The notes beneath the pieces were generated by a model. It was not told where the DNA came from. It saw nothing but the letters and a program-made list of their open reading frames with translations, and searched no databases. Position numbers and translations under genes: made by a program. Below are positions 1-7,327 of a DNA stretch of 10,651 nucleotides, piece by piece. This DNA is from Candidatus Woesearchaeota archaeon (GTDB lineage: Archaea > Nanobdellota > Nanobdellia > Woesearchaeales > WJKV01). The stretch's first letter is position 1. Each line of letters starts with the position of its first letter. The stretch lies in the NCBI GenBank assembly GCA_019323495.1, contig JAHWHE010000084.1, positions 1 to 10,651 on the forward strand, given 5' to 3'.

Positions 1-1641
1 AAGAAGAATGAGCGAGCCAGAGTTATGGAAACACCAGACAAGATGTTCAGGCGGGTTGCAAAAGTAATCGCAGCAGTTGACAAGAAATACACATCAAGGG
101 ATGTGAAGAAAACAGAGAAAAAATTTCTTGAAATGATGGAAAACTTAGACTTTTTGCCGAATAGCCCGACATTGATGAATGCAGGCACAAGGATTGGACA
201 GTTGTCAGCTTGTTTTGTTCTTCCTGTCGAAGACAGCCTTGAAAGCATATACGACACATTAAAGACAACGGCACTGATCCATCAATCAGGCGGAGGCACT
301 GGATTTTCTTTCTCAAAGCTGAGGCCAAGAGGGGATCTAGTAAGATCCACAATGAGCGAAGCCAGCGGCCCTGTGAGTTTCATGAAGGAATACGATGTTG
401 CAACCCACATCATAAAACAAGGCGGAAGAAGAAGGGGTGCGATGATGGGCGCATTAAGGATAGATCATCCTGACATTATAGAATTTATCCATGCGAAAGA
501 CCAGGAAGGCGCGTTTGTCAATTTCAATCTTTCAGTGATAGTAACTGACAAATTTATGGACGCTGTAAAGAAAAACAGAAATTACAGTCTGATAAATCCA
601 AGGACAAAAAAGAAAGTCGCTTCTATGAATGCAAGAAAGATTTTTGACATCATCGTAGAGAGCGCATGGAGAACCGGAGATCCTGGTCTGATATTTATTG
701 ACGAACTCAACAGAAAAAACCCAACCCCAGAACTTGGCAGGATGGAAAGCACCAATCCTTGTGGTGAGCAGCCCTTGTTGCCATACGAATCCTGCAATCT
801 TGGAAGCATCAACCTGGCAAACATGGCACAAAACAGCAAGATAGACTGGAGCAAATTAAAAAATACTGTTCATAATGCTGTTCATTTTCTCGATAATGTG
901 ATCGACGCAAACAAGTATCCAATAAAAAAGATAGAGACAACGACAAAAGGCAACAGAAAGATAGGTCTTGGTGTGATGGGTTTTGCAGAATTGCTGATAA
1001 AATTGAAAATTCAATACGGCAGCAGCAACGCACTGAAGATCGCAGACAAAGTGATGAAATTCATGTACAGAGAAGCAATAGAGGCAAGCAGGCAACTGGC
1101 AAGAACAAGAGGAGTTTTCCCGAATTACAACAAGAGTGTCTGGAAGAAGAAAGGAATAAGACTAAGAAACGCGACATTAACGACGATCGCGCCGACAGGA
1201 ACTCTAGGATTGATTGCAGGAACAAGCCAGGGGATAGAGCCTTTGTTTGCAATTGCGTATGAACGAAAAGTGCTCGGCAGGAAATTCTTGATAGTAGATC
1301 CGATTTTTCAAAAAGCTGCAAAAGAAAAAAGGATATATAATGAGAAGCTAATAAAAAAGATTACAAACCTTGGCAGTATACAAAAAATAAAAGAGATTCC
1401 TCAAGATATTAGAAGATTGTTTGTAACTGCATTCGACATTTCACCTGAACAGCATGTCAAGATGCAGGCGGTTTTCCAGAAGAATATTGACAATGCAGTG
1501 AGCAAGACAGTCAATCTTCCGCAGTCCGCAACAAGGGCTGATGTCAAAAAGATTTATTTACTTGCGCACAAACTGAAATGCAAGGGAATCACTGTATACA
1601 GGACAGGAAGCAAAAGAGAACAAGTCATGGAGATGATTTGA
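1..1641 (+). CDS. nrdJ: Class II (adenosylcobalamin-dependent) ribonucleoside reductase, 5' truncated
   Basis: It reduces ribonucleotides to deoxyribonucleotides using a radical generated from adenosylcobalamin. The frame is open from base 1. The first ATG (base 25) lies inside the segment reading VMETPDKMFRRVA, which is internal in class II enzymes, so the true start and the N-terminal region are upstream. Counting from that Met, the conserved features are Cys63 in SACFVLPV (first redox cysteine), NPCGE at 244-248 with the thiyl-radical Cys246, and Cys257 exactly 11 residues later (second redox cysteine). The phosphate-binding PTGT is at 390-393. The usual late block KGITVYRTGSKREQV is present, but the protein stops five residues after it. 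The C-terminal extension with a Cys pair, which shuttles reducing power in many NrdJ proteins, is absent. The stop is followed after two bases by the adenosyltransferase ATG, so the two genes are almost certainly co-transcribed. The family is secure. Confidence 0.95.
   Translation, partial: KKNERARVMETPDKMFRRVAKVIAAVDKKYTSRDVKKTEKKFLEMMENLDFLPNSPTLMNAGTRIGQLSACFVLPVEDSLESIYDTLKTTALIHQSGGGTGFSFSKLRPRGDLVRSTMSEASGPVSFMKEYDVATHIIKQGGRRRGAMMGALRIDHPDIIEFIHAKDQEGAFVNFNLSVIVTDKFMDAVKKNRNYSLINPRTKKKVASMNARKIFDIIVESAWRTGDPGLIFIDELNRKNPTPELGRMESTNPCGEQPLLPYESCNLGSINLANMAQNSKIDWSKLKNTVHNAVHFLDNVIDANKYPIKKIETTTKGNRKIGLGVMGFAELLIKLKIQYGSSNALKIADKVMKFMYREAIEASRQLARTRGVFPNYNKSVWKKKGIRLRNATLTTIAPTGTLGLIAGTSQGIEPLFAIAYERKVLGRKFLIVDPIFQKAAKEKRIYNEKLIKKITNLGSIQKIKEIPQDIRRLFVTAFDISPEQHVKMQAVFQKNIDNAVSKTVNLPQSATRADVKKIYLLAHKLKCKGITVYRTGSKREQVMEMI
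1629..1636 (+). promoter_or_regulatory. Shine-Dalgarno site for the adenosyltransferase gene
   Basis: GGAGATGA matches the archaeal consensus GGAGGTGA at seven of eight positions and ends seven bases before the ATG at 1644. It lies inside the last codons of the reductase gene. It decides the start at 1644 over an in-frame ATG at 1578, which would overlap the reductase by 64 bases. Confidence 0.7.
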
Positions 1642-1643
1642 AA

Positions 1644-2153
1644 ATGGGAAAACACATCTTATTATATACAGGAGAGGCAGGAGGAAAGACAACGACAGCC
1701 CTTGGTTTGGCAATGAGGGCGCTGGGCCATGGACAGAAAGTAGTAATGATACAATTTCTGAAAGGAAGAAAAGACATCGGCGAATACAAGATGCAGAAAA
1801 AGCTAAAGAATTTCACGATCCATCAGTTCGGCACAACAGGACTGCATGATTTGAGAAAACCTTCTGAAAAAATTAAAAAATTAATGCAGCAGGGACTGAA
1901 AAAAGCAGAACAGGTCAGCAGACAGAAAATTGACATGCTTATTCTTGACGAGATAAACATAGTGTGCGCATTCAGGCTGCTGCCTGTCAAGGATGTCGTG
2001 AATGTGCTGAAAAAAGTCCCGAAAAGAATCCCTGTTATCTTGACAGGAAGAAGAGCGCCTCCTGAACTGAAAAGGATTGCAGACATTGTTGTGAGAATGG
2101 ACGACTTAAAAAGACCCAAGAAGATGAGCGCGCAGAAAGGCATAGAATACTAG
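1644..2153 (+). CDS. cobO: Cob(I)alamin / cob(I)yrinic acid a,c-diamide adenosyltransferase (CobA/CobO/BtuR family)
   Basis: It transfers the 5'-deoxyadenosyl group of ATP to reduced corrinoid, giving adenosylcobalamin. The 169-residue protein has the family layout. A P-loop in the family's short form (Gly10 to Thr16, GEAGGKT) is followed by ALGLAMRALGHG and VVMIQFLKG. A Walker B-like strand LILDEI lies at 99-104. The family's VILTGRRAPPEL block is at 131-142, and the C-terminus ends in AQKGIEY. Most relatives have Gly-Lys-Gly-Lys in the P-loop; here the first lysine is glycine, a mild deviation. The gene starts two bases after the reductase stop and has its own good Shine-Dalgarno site. Placing a cofactor-making enzyme directly behind a B12-dependent reductase suggests its job is to activate corrinoid for that enzyme. 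No other cobalamin gene is visible here, so salvage rather than de novo synthesis is possible but unproven. Confidence 0.92.
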   Translation: MGKHILLYTGEAGGKTTTALGLAMRALGHGQKVVMIQFLKGRKDIGEYKMQKKLKNFTIHQFGTTGLHDLRKPSEKIKKLMQQGLKKAEQVSRQKIDMLILDEINIVCAFRLLPVKDVVNVLKKVPKRIPVILTGRRAPPELKRIADIVVRMDDLKRPKKMSAQKGIEY

Positions 2154-2193
2154 TTGTCACCGACAGAGGACCATCTTGCCAAATTGATAATAT

Positions 2194-2201
2194 ATTTATA
2201 G
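2194..2201 (+). promoter_or_regulatory. TATA box of the HD phosphohydrolase gene
   Basis: The AT-rich stretch ATATATTTATAG covers 2190-2201, with the best TATA core at its end. Transcription would start near 2222-2227, giving a leader of roughly 8-13 bases before the ATG at 2235. The 81-base gap after the adenosyltransferase gene contains no other clear signal and no obvious T-run terminator. Confidence 0.55.
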
Positions 2202-2234
2202 AACAATAGGATTTCTTATACTTTGGGGATAGGG

Positions 2235-3458
2235 ATGAACATAAGCAGTCCTATATACAGATTTATTGAATTTAATCCTATGCAGCAGGAACTAGTTGAC
2301 ACGCCTGAAATGCAAAGACTGAGATATTTGAAGCAGCTTTCTTTTGTAGAAAAAGTTTTCCCTGACGCGACGCACACAAGATTCACGCACGCTCTTGGCG
2401 TGAGTTTTCTTGCCGGCCAGTTTGCGAAACAGCTGAAAGTGAGCGAATCAGAAGTCAGGCTGGTGCAGGCTGCTGGCTTGCTGCACGATGTCGGCCATCT
2501 TCCATTCTCTCACAGCTTGGACATCTTCGTCCCTCAAATCTTGAAAGGAAAAAACATATACACCCACGAGGAGCTTGGAAGAGCGATAGTCACCGGACAG
2601 ATAAAATTGGACCTGCCAGGCGCAGGAAAGATTCCTTACATCCTTGAAAAATACAAACTTAATCCAGAAGATGTAGGAAGCTTGATTGCAAAGCAGTTCA
2701 ATTTGAAGCCGTACTTGCAGAAGATAATCTCTGGCGGAGTCGATGCTGACCGTTTGGATTTCCTCAAGAGGGACAGCTTGAACACAGGGGTTGTTTCAGG
2801 AAATGTCGACCAGGAAAGGATACTGCAATTGGCATTGGTCAACAACAACAATCTTGAATTCCATCACAAGGCGATCAGCCCTATAAGAGAGATGCTGAAT
2901 GCAAGAAATGTCATGTACAATGAGGTTTACATCCATCGAACAGTGAATCTTGCAGAGACTATGTTGAAGAAAGCAGTGGAGCTGGAGATAGAGAATCTTT
3001 CAGACCTGCCTAAGATGGGTGACGATGAATTGTTGATGCGATTAGAGCAGAGCAAGAGCCATAAAGTGAAAGAGATTGCACAAAGAATAAAATACAGGAA
3101 CCTTTACAAGATAGCATTCCAGATCCAGATGCACAGCACTAATGAAAAACAAAAGAAAACTATTGACCTGTTGAAGAAAAAAGAAACAGGAAAGATAGAG
3201 ATGGAATTGATAGAATTGATTAATAAGAAAAGGCAGATACTCGGGAACAACCAAGAGCTTGAATATGGGGATGTGCTTGCAAGCTTTCCGCATGTCGAGA
3301 AAATCAAGTACGAGAAATTATTTGACAAGCAGGAGATCAATGTTTATATTCCTGGAAAAAGAAACACGAACTACAGCTATTTCAATGTGATCTGCGAGGA
3401 AAAACTGAAAGCAGAAGTCGAATACGCGGTCAAGGAATACCTAGAAAATCTGCAGTAG
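2235..3458 (+). CDS. HD-domain phosphohydrolase, SAMHD1/dGTPase-like (COG1078-type)
   Basis: This is a metal-dependent HD hydrolase of the group that contains dNTP triphosphohydrolases. In the 407-residue protein the metal ligands are plain: His52 in the HTRFTHALG segment, His84-Asp85 in LLHDVGHLPFSHS, and an Asp in GGVDADRLDFLKRDS (about 167-181). These correspond to His167, His206/Asp207 and Asp311 of human SAMHD1. The following segment (PIREMLNARNVMYNEVYIHRT) is also typical of the family. The C-terminal third is Lys/Glu-rich and helical and shows no motif I recognise. The ATG at 2235 is preferred because it follows a GGGG tract and lies a short leader downstream of the TATA box. An in-frame TTG at 2223 would add four residues and cannot be excluded. 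Activity on dNTPs is inferred from family and from the nearby reductase; some COG1078 members act on other nucleotides. Confidence 0.88.
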   Translation: MNISSPIYRFIEFNPMQQELVDTPEMQRLRYLKQLSFVEKVFPDATHTRFTHALGVSFLAGQFAKQLKVSESEVRLVQAAGLLHDVGHLPFSHSLDIFVPQILKGKNIYTHEELGRAIVTGQIKLDLPGAGKIPYILEKYKLNPEDVGSLIAKQFNLKPYLQKIISGGVDADRLDFLKRDSLNTGVVSGNVDQERILQLALVNNNNLEFHHKAISPIREMLNARNVMYNEVYIHRTVNLAETMLKKAVELEIENLSDLPKMGDDELLMRLEQSKSHKVKEIAQRIKYRNLYKIAFQIQMHSTNEKQKKTIDLLKKKETGKIEMELIELINKKRQILGNNQELEYGDVLASFPHVEKIKYEKLFDKQEINVYIPGKRNTNYSYFNVICEEKLKAEVEYAVKEYLENLQ

Positions 3459-3459
3459 T

Positions 3460-3470
3460 CTTTATAAATA
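3460..3470 (+). promoter_or_regulatory. TATA box of the membrane coiled-coil gene
   Basis: CTTTATAAATA begins one base after the stop of the HD gene. Its core starts about 33 bases before the ATG at 3494, so the predicted transcription start falls on or next to the ATG, implying a leaderless mRNA. The spacer is T/C-rich and no Shine-Dalgarno site is present. Confidence 0.65.
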
Positions 3471-3493
3471 TCTTTGTCTTTACTTATACTCTA

Positions 3494-4996
3494 ATGGGGG
3501 CGCAAACACTTCACGGAGAGAAACTGAAAGAAGAGCTCGAGGCAATAATCCTTAATTATCCTGAGCTCAAATATGACGTAAATAAGATCGCTCAAGGATC
3601 AGAAACTGCCATAGCTTCTCATTTTCAAATCTTTTATGAACAATATCCTCATCTGAAAGCTTATGCTTATTTTCTAATGATAGAAGAATACAGGAGAAAA
3701 TTAGATGCTCTTGAGAAAGACTACCGCGACAGGACAGCAGAGCTGACCACAAAAGAAAAGAATGGCAGGGCTAGGCTAGAAAGGATAACAGAACAGCTGA
3801 TTGAAGTAGAAAAAGAAATCGAGCAGAAAGAAGCGGCTAAAGAAAATATACCTGCTATGCTGCATCATAAATTGGGGCAGTTATGCGCAGAGATACAGCA
3901 AGCAGAATCTTCTTTGGAAAGGTTCGGCCAGCGCAAGACGTCTGCTTTTAGAGAGAAAGAGGGTCGCAGAGAAGACTTGATTGCGATGATGCAGGACTGC
4001 AGATTATTCATAGATACTGTAATGGAAAAAGACAGAGAACCACAAGGAGGGAATATTTACATCGATGCAAATGTCACAAAATACATCTATGATTTTCTTG
4101 TGATTGAATGGGGAAAGAGAGAGCAAGAAAAAGTGATATCGCAGAGAGCGATGTCTGCTATACCCAGAAGCCATCTGTTGAGGAACACTTTTTTTGTCTT
4201 GGGCTCGGCAGCAGTTCTTCTTGTTTCTGCGTATTTTGGATATTTGGCCTACAAAATAATTGCCAAGCCTGCAAAGAAAACTCAGAGTCAGATTATTGCA
4301 GTAGAGACAGAAGAAAGCAAAGGTTTTGCAGTAGACACAGTTCCAGAACTAGAAGATAAAACTGAGAATAGCTGGACTGTTGTAAGAGAGATTGGCATCG
4401 GCGAAATCTTGTACGGCAACAAGATATACAGAGGAGTCAAAGAAAAAGGAGATATACTTCAATTAGAATTTGAACCAACCCATAAGCGCGCAGACGGAAA
4501 AGAAAGGACGCAGAACGAATTCAGTTTTCCGCTGAAGATAACGGCTGCAGGATTCGACAACATTCCTGACTGCAGGTTCTTGAAAACAATGCTCGACTTT
4601 GATATGAAGACAAAAAGGATACGAATTTTGCAGCAAACAATCGCAGAAGCAAAACCGAAAGGATTCAGGCCGATAGGCATTAGGTATAATCCAAATATTG
4701 ATTTGCCCATAACAGAATTTATTTCCAGGTTTGGTCCTGCTGATGCTTACAGGGTTGTGCAGGATCGGTTTGGAGCTGGCCAGAATTTCATCCAGTTTCT
4801 ATGGTATGAGAAAGGTTTTTCAGGCAGGAACGAGAGGCGCATAAGAGAAAGCAAACTGTCTTCGCAAATAAATTTGACAGGCAAGGAATTGGACGGACAG
4901 CCTGACTGTGTTGTCATGGACACATTAGGGAGCGGTCTTGTTTACATAGATGTAAATACTCATGGAGACATACAATTCCTAGAAGCAATAAAATAA
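3494..4996 (+). CDS. Single-pass membrane protein with N-terminal coiled coil, function unknown
   Basis: I do not recognise this 500-residue protein. Residues 1-60 are a mixed helical region. Residues about 64-165 are very rich in Glu, Lys, Arg and Gln with heptad-like spacing and look like a coiled coil with one break near 118-128. A strongly hydrophobic segment at about 232-256 is the only membrane span. It is followed by a Lys-rich stretch and an acidic Thr/Glu linker (about 257-293). The C-terminal domain (about 294-500) contains beta-like strands and the segment ITEFISRFGPADAYR followed by FIQFLWYEKGFSG. That pattern loosely recalls BamE/SmpA-like or other small ligand-binding repeats, but this is only a resemblance. 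There is no N-terminal signal peptide. Positive charges lie on both sides of the span, so the orientation is unclear. It has its own TATA box and is a lone transcription unit between dNTP and ribosome-assembly genes. The coding status is firm; the function is open. Confidence 0.85.
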   Translation: MGAQTLHGEKLKEELEAIILNYPELKYDVNKIAQGSETAIASHFQIFYEQYPHLKAYAYFLMIEEYRRKLDALEKDYRDRTAELTTKEKNGRARLERITEQLIEVEKEIEQKEAAKENIPAMLHHKLGQLCAEIQQAESSLERFGQRKTSAFREKEGRREDLIAMMQDCRLFIDTVMEKDREPQGGNIYIDANVTKYIYDFLVIEWGKREQEKVISQRAMSAIPRSHLLRNTFFVLGSAAVLLVSAYFGYLAYKIIAKPAKKTQSQIIAVETEESKGFAVDTVPELEDKTENSWTVVREIGIGEILYGNKIYRGVKEKGDILQLEFEPTHKRADGKERTQNEFSFPLKITAAGFDNIPDCRFLKTMLDFDMKTKRIRILQQTIAEAKPKGFRPIGIRYNPNIDLPITEFISRFGPADAYRVVQDRFGAGQNFIQFLWYEKGFSGRNERRIRESKLSSQINLTGKELDGQPDCVVMDTLGSGLVYIDVNTHGDIQFLEAIK

Positions 4997-4998
4997 AC

Positions 4999-5007
4999 CT
5001 TTATATA
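4999..5007 (+). promoter_or_regulatory. TATA box of rio1
   Basis: CTTTATATA lies just after the stop of the preceding gene. The core begins 31 bases before the ATG at 5031, followed by a T-rich spacer without a Shine-Dalgarno site. The geometry predicts a leaderless rio1 mRNA. Confidence 0.65.
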
Positions 5008-5030
5008 CATATTAGTTCTATTTATTTTCA

Positions 5031-5735
5031 ATGGCAAAGAAAACACGAGAAGAATGGAAGACTTACCAGGATGTTTTTGATCAGTTTACTATCAGGACTC
5101 TCTGGGACTTGAGCAGCAAGGGTTTCCTTGACGGATTGAAGAGCCCTGTAAGCCTGGGAAAAGAAGCGAATGTCTTCACAGCAGAGAAAGGAAACGAAAT
5201 ATTGTGCGCAAAGATCTACAGATTAGAGGTTGCAGACTTCAATGCAATGTATAAATACATAAGGAACGATCCTCGTTTTTCAGGTTTGCAGCATCAGAGA
5301 AGAAAAGTCATCTTTGCCTGGTGCCAGAGGGAGTTCAGGAATTTATTAAAATGCAAAGAAGCAGGCATCAGCTGCCCCAAACCGATAATTTTCAAGAACA
5401 ATGTGCTGCTGATGGAATTAATAGGAGAGCCTGGAGAGCCTGCTCCCAGACTAAAAGACAAGCCGCCATCAGCGCCGAACAAATTCTTCAAAAAAGTACT
5501 TGACAACATGAAAAAATTGCACAAGCTCAACCTGGTGCATGCAGATTTGTCAGAGTACAATATCTTGAATGATAATGAAAATCCAGTCTTCATAGATTTC
5601 TCACACACAACACCTCTTGATACGCCGAATGCAGATGAACTTGTGAAAAGGGACATTGCAAACACGTGCAGATATTTCAAGAAACTAGGAGTTAAAACAA
5701 CAGAGAAGAATATCTGGGATTATATTACTGGTTAA
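5031..5735 (+). CDS. rio1: RIO1-type atypical serine kinase / ATPase
   Basis: RIO1 proteins act in late maturation of the small ribosomal subunit. The 234-residue protein is a compact archaeal form without the long tails of the eukaryotic enzymes. Seen in order are the nucleotide loop SLGKEANVF (41-49), the ATP-contacting Lys61 in CAKIYR, the EFRNL segment (101-105) and the catalytic loop HADLSEYN with Asp172 and Asn177. The metal-binding Asp189 is in FIDFSHTT, where many relatives read IDxSQ or IDMGQ. The closing helix DELVKRDIANTCRYFKKLGV is also characteristic. It has its own promoter. In many archaea rio1 lies next to the KH-domain Dim2-like gene; here a reverse-strand purA sits between them. 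Its last 11 bases overlap the 3' end of purA tail to tail. Identification is secure; the role is inferred from the family. Confidence 0.95.
   Translation: MAKKTREEWKTYQDVFDQFTIRTLWDLSSKGFLDGLKSPVSLGKEANVFTAEKGNEILCAKIYRLEVADFNAMYKYIRNDPRFSGLQHQRRKVIFAWCQREFRNLLKCKEAGISCPKPIIFKNNVLLMELIGEPGEPAPRLKDKPPSAPNKFFKKVLDNMKKLHKLNLVHADLSEYNILNDNENPVFIDFSHTTPLDTPNADELVKRDIANTCRYFKKLGVKTTEKNIWDYITG
5725..5735. other. Convergent 3' overlap of rio1 and purA
   Basis: The rio1 stop (TAA at 5733-5735) and the purA stop (TAA on the reverse strand, 5725-5727) overlap tail to tail by 11 bases. There is no room for a terminator outside coding sequence, so each transcript must end inside the other gene or overlap it as antisense RNA. 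Confidence 0.9.
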
Positions 5736-7227
5736 GGTCTCTGATAATTATTTCATCTGTTCCGGGTCCGACAGATATCATTCCGAAAGGTGCGCCTACA
5801 AGTTCTTCAAATCGTTCGTGCGGAGCTCTCAACTGTATTGGTAGCTCTTTATATGCTCTGATGCCGGAAACATCGTCTTCAAATCCGTCGAAAGTTTCAT
5901 ATTGTCCTCTGAGCTTGTAAAGCAAATCCGCATTTGTCGAGAATCTGTCTGTCGTATCTCCTGTAGAAAAAGCTCTTCCAGCTGTGTTGAAAGTCATCAT
6001 CTGGCTGGCATAAACATATCTTGTTCCGATTTCTAGTTCATGCATTCCTCTGACACAGTCTGATTTTGTGGACGCAAGAATAATTCGTGGACCGACACTA
6101 TTCACCTGTACCGCATGTCTGCCCGCAACAGCATCTACTCTTCCGGTCCTTCTTGGTCTACCTGTTGTTGCACCATACTCGTCCATTACTCTTCTCAAGC
6201 CGAGTCCTCTTCTGAATTCATCTCTGTCATTCATCATTTCCGATAGAGGAACTGTCCTGAACCGTTCTTCTTCAAACGATTTTACATTTTTATATCCATC
6301 GCCTTCTGCGCAATAACTCTCACTCATTCCTGCTCCATATTCTGTCGGGAATGGTCCTGGCCCGACTCTTGTCATGACTGGGAATTTGATCAAGCCTATA
6401 ACAAGATCGACGCAATTGATCGGAATATCGCAGCCTCTTGCAGTTCCCAATATAGACGGATCAGAAGAAGTCACAAAGGGGTATGTGCCAAATTCATAGC
6501 TTAATAATGTTCCTTGTGCACCCTCAATCAATATTTTCTTGTTCTCTAAGAGTGCGCGCTCGATAAAGCTCTTTGTATCCTTGACAAAAGGCTTGACCTT
6601 TTCAAACAGTTTCAATTCTTCTTCAATAACTTCATTTATATCTATACCGAGGTCTTTGTATTCCTTGCTATAGATTTTCTTTACTTTTGCTGCAAAAATA
6701 TCCCTGTTGAATAAATCCCTGAACTTGATTCCTCTTCTTGCGACATGATCAGAATACATAGGTCCTGTTCCTTTCCCAGTAGAACCGACAGAACCATCTT
6801 TCATGCTCTTGTTAGGAGCATCCCTTTTTTTATGATATTTTAGAATAACATTTGCATCCTCTGATATCATCATATTGTTGAATGTGATGCCTGCTTCTGC
6901 CAATTCTACCATCTCTTCCAAAAGGCCTTTTTGGTTAATGCCCATGCCGCTCCCTAAAATAGTGGTTTTTCCTAGGCCATCATATTGGATGCCTGCTGGT
7001 ATGAAATGAGTTATGCACTTGTAATCTCTACCTTTGTGCTTGACATAGAAAGTATGGCCTGCGTTATCAGTACCGGTGCCTCTTATATTGATGTCTGCCC
7101 ATGATCCGAAATACGCCACAACCTTGCCTTTTCCAGTATCTCCCCATTGAAAACAGAGAACAGAAGCTACTTTGACATCTTTCATAAACAGCGGCATTGT
7201 AAAAGGTAGTAATCCTGTCAAAGTCAT
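5725..7227 (-). CDS. purA: Adenylosuccinate synthetase (PurA), enlarged divergent form
   Basis: PurA joins IMP and aspartate with GTP to make adenylosuccinate, the first step from IMP to AMP. With the ATG at 7227 the protein is 500 residues, against about 430 for bacterial and about 340 for short archaeal forms. Active-site residues are kept: Asp30 (general base) in GDTGKGK, where the usual Glu is Thr; Asn55 and His58 (general acid) in DNAGH; Thr150 and Arg164 for IMP; EGAQG with Gln238; and Thr253 in GTYPFVTSS. Thr150/Arg164 and Gln238/Thr253 keep the spacings of Escherichia coli 129/143 and 224/239. Also present are TRVGPGPFPTE, the aspartate loop ATTGRPRR (353-360) and Lys388/Asp390 for guanine. 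Extra length lies around 300-345 and 395-445. Starts at 7257 (TTG), 7197 or 7185 are possible; homology alone would favour 7185, while TATA spacing fits 7227. No purB is seen nearby. Confidence 0.92.
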   Translation of the reverse strand: MTLTGLLPFTMPLFMKDVKVASVLCFQWGDTGKGKVVAYFGSWADINIRGTGTDNAGHTFYVKHKGRDYKCITHFIPAGIQYDGLGKTTILGSGMGINQKGLLEEMVELAEAGITFNNMMISEDANVILKYHKKRDAPNKSMKDGSVGSTGKGTGPMYSDHVARRGIKFRDLFNRDIFAAKVKKIYSKEYKDLGIDINEVIEEELKLFEKVKPFVKDTKSFIERALLENKKILIEGAQGTLLSYEFGTYPFVTSSDPSILGTARGCDIPINCVDLVIGLIKFPVMTRVGPGPFPTEYGAGMSESYCAEGDGYKNVKSFEEERFRTVPLSEMMNDRDEFRRGLGLRRVMDEYGATTGRPRRTGRVDAVAGRHAVQVNSVGPRIILASTKSDCVRGMHELEIGTRYVYASQMMTFNTAGRAFSTGDTTDRFSTNADLLYKLRGQYETFDGFEDDVSGIRAYKELPIQLRAPHERFEELVGAPFGMISVGPGTDEIIIRDLNQ

Positions 7228-7261
7228 TATTTTAACACCGTAATTTGGCTTTTCCAATTGA

Positions 7262-7284
7262 ATATTTAAGTATTTCTATATATG
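7262..7284 (-). promoter_or_regulatory. Candidate TATA boxes of purA
   Basis: On the reverse strand two AT-rich elements stand in a row, CATATATAG (7284 to 7276) and CTTAAATATT (7270 to 7261). The second would place the transcription start near 7238, about ten bases before the ATG at 7227. The first would place it near 7252, too close to the TTG at 7257 to serve it. No Shine-Dalgarno site precedes any of the candidate starts. Confidence 0.5.
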
Positions 7285-7296
7285 CGCCACCGTAAG

Positions 7297-7306
7297 CTTT
7301 AAAAAC
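7297..7306 (+). promoter_or_regulatory. TATA box of the KH-domain gene
   Basis: CTTTAAAAAC precedes a pyrimidine-rich spacer, with its core starting 30 bases before the ATG at 7328, so a leaderless mRNA is expected. It lies about 15-35 bases from the reverse-strand purA TATA elements. The 100-base gap is therefore a compact divergent promoter region. Confidence 0.65.
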
Positions 7307-7327
7307 CCCACCCTTCCTCAAATATAC

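Noticed and set aside
25..27. Base 25 ATG as the true start of the reductase
   Set aside because: The frame is open to the window edge, and the surrounding residues (VMETPDKMFRRVA) are an internal conserved segment of class II reductases.
1578..1643. A longer adenosyltransferase starting at 1578
   Set aside because: It would overlap the reductase by 64 bases and add 22 residues without family similarity. The ATG at 1644 has a good ribosome site and gives the normal N-terminus.
5294..5680. A 128-codon open frame on the reverse strand inside rio1, and similar frames inside other genes
   Set aside because: They lie wholly within well-conserved genes, have no ribosome site or promoter of their own, and show compositions expected from reading the opposite strand.
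5725..7257. The PurA-like gene as PurZ, the phage enzyme for 2-aminoadenine DNA
   Set aside because: PurZ has lost the catalytic Asp of the GDEGKGK loop (Ser in its place). Here the Asp is present, and the IMP and aspartate residues match PurA. No phage genes are nearby.
7228..7257. TTG start of purA at 7257
   Set aside because: It adds ten residues outside the family core and falls too near the predicted transcription start. The ATG at 7227 fits the TATA spacing better, though 7185 remains possible.
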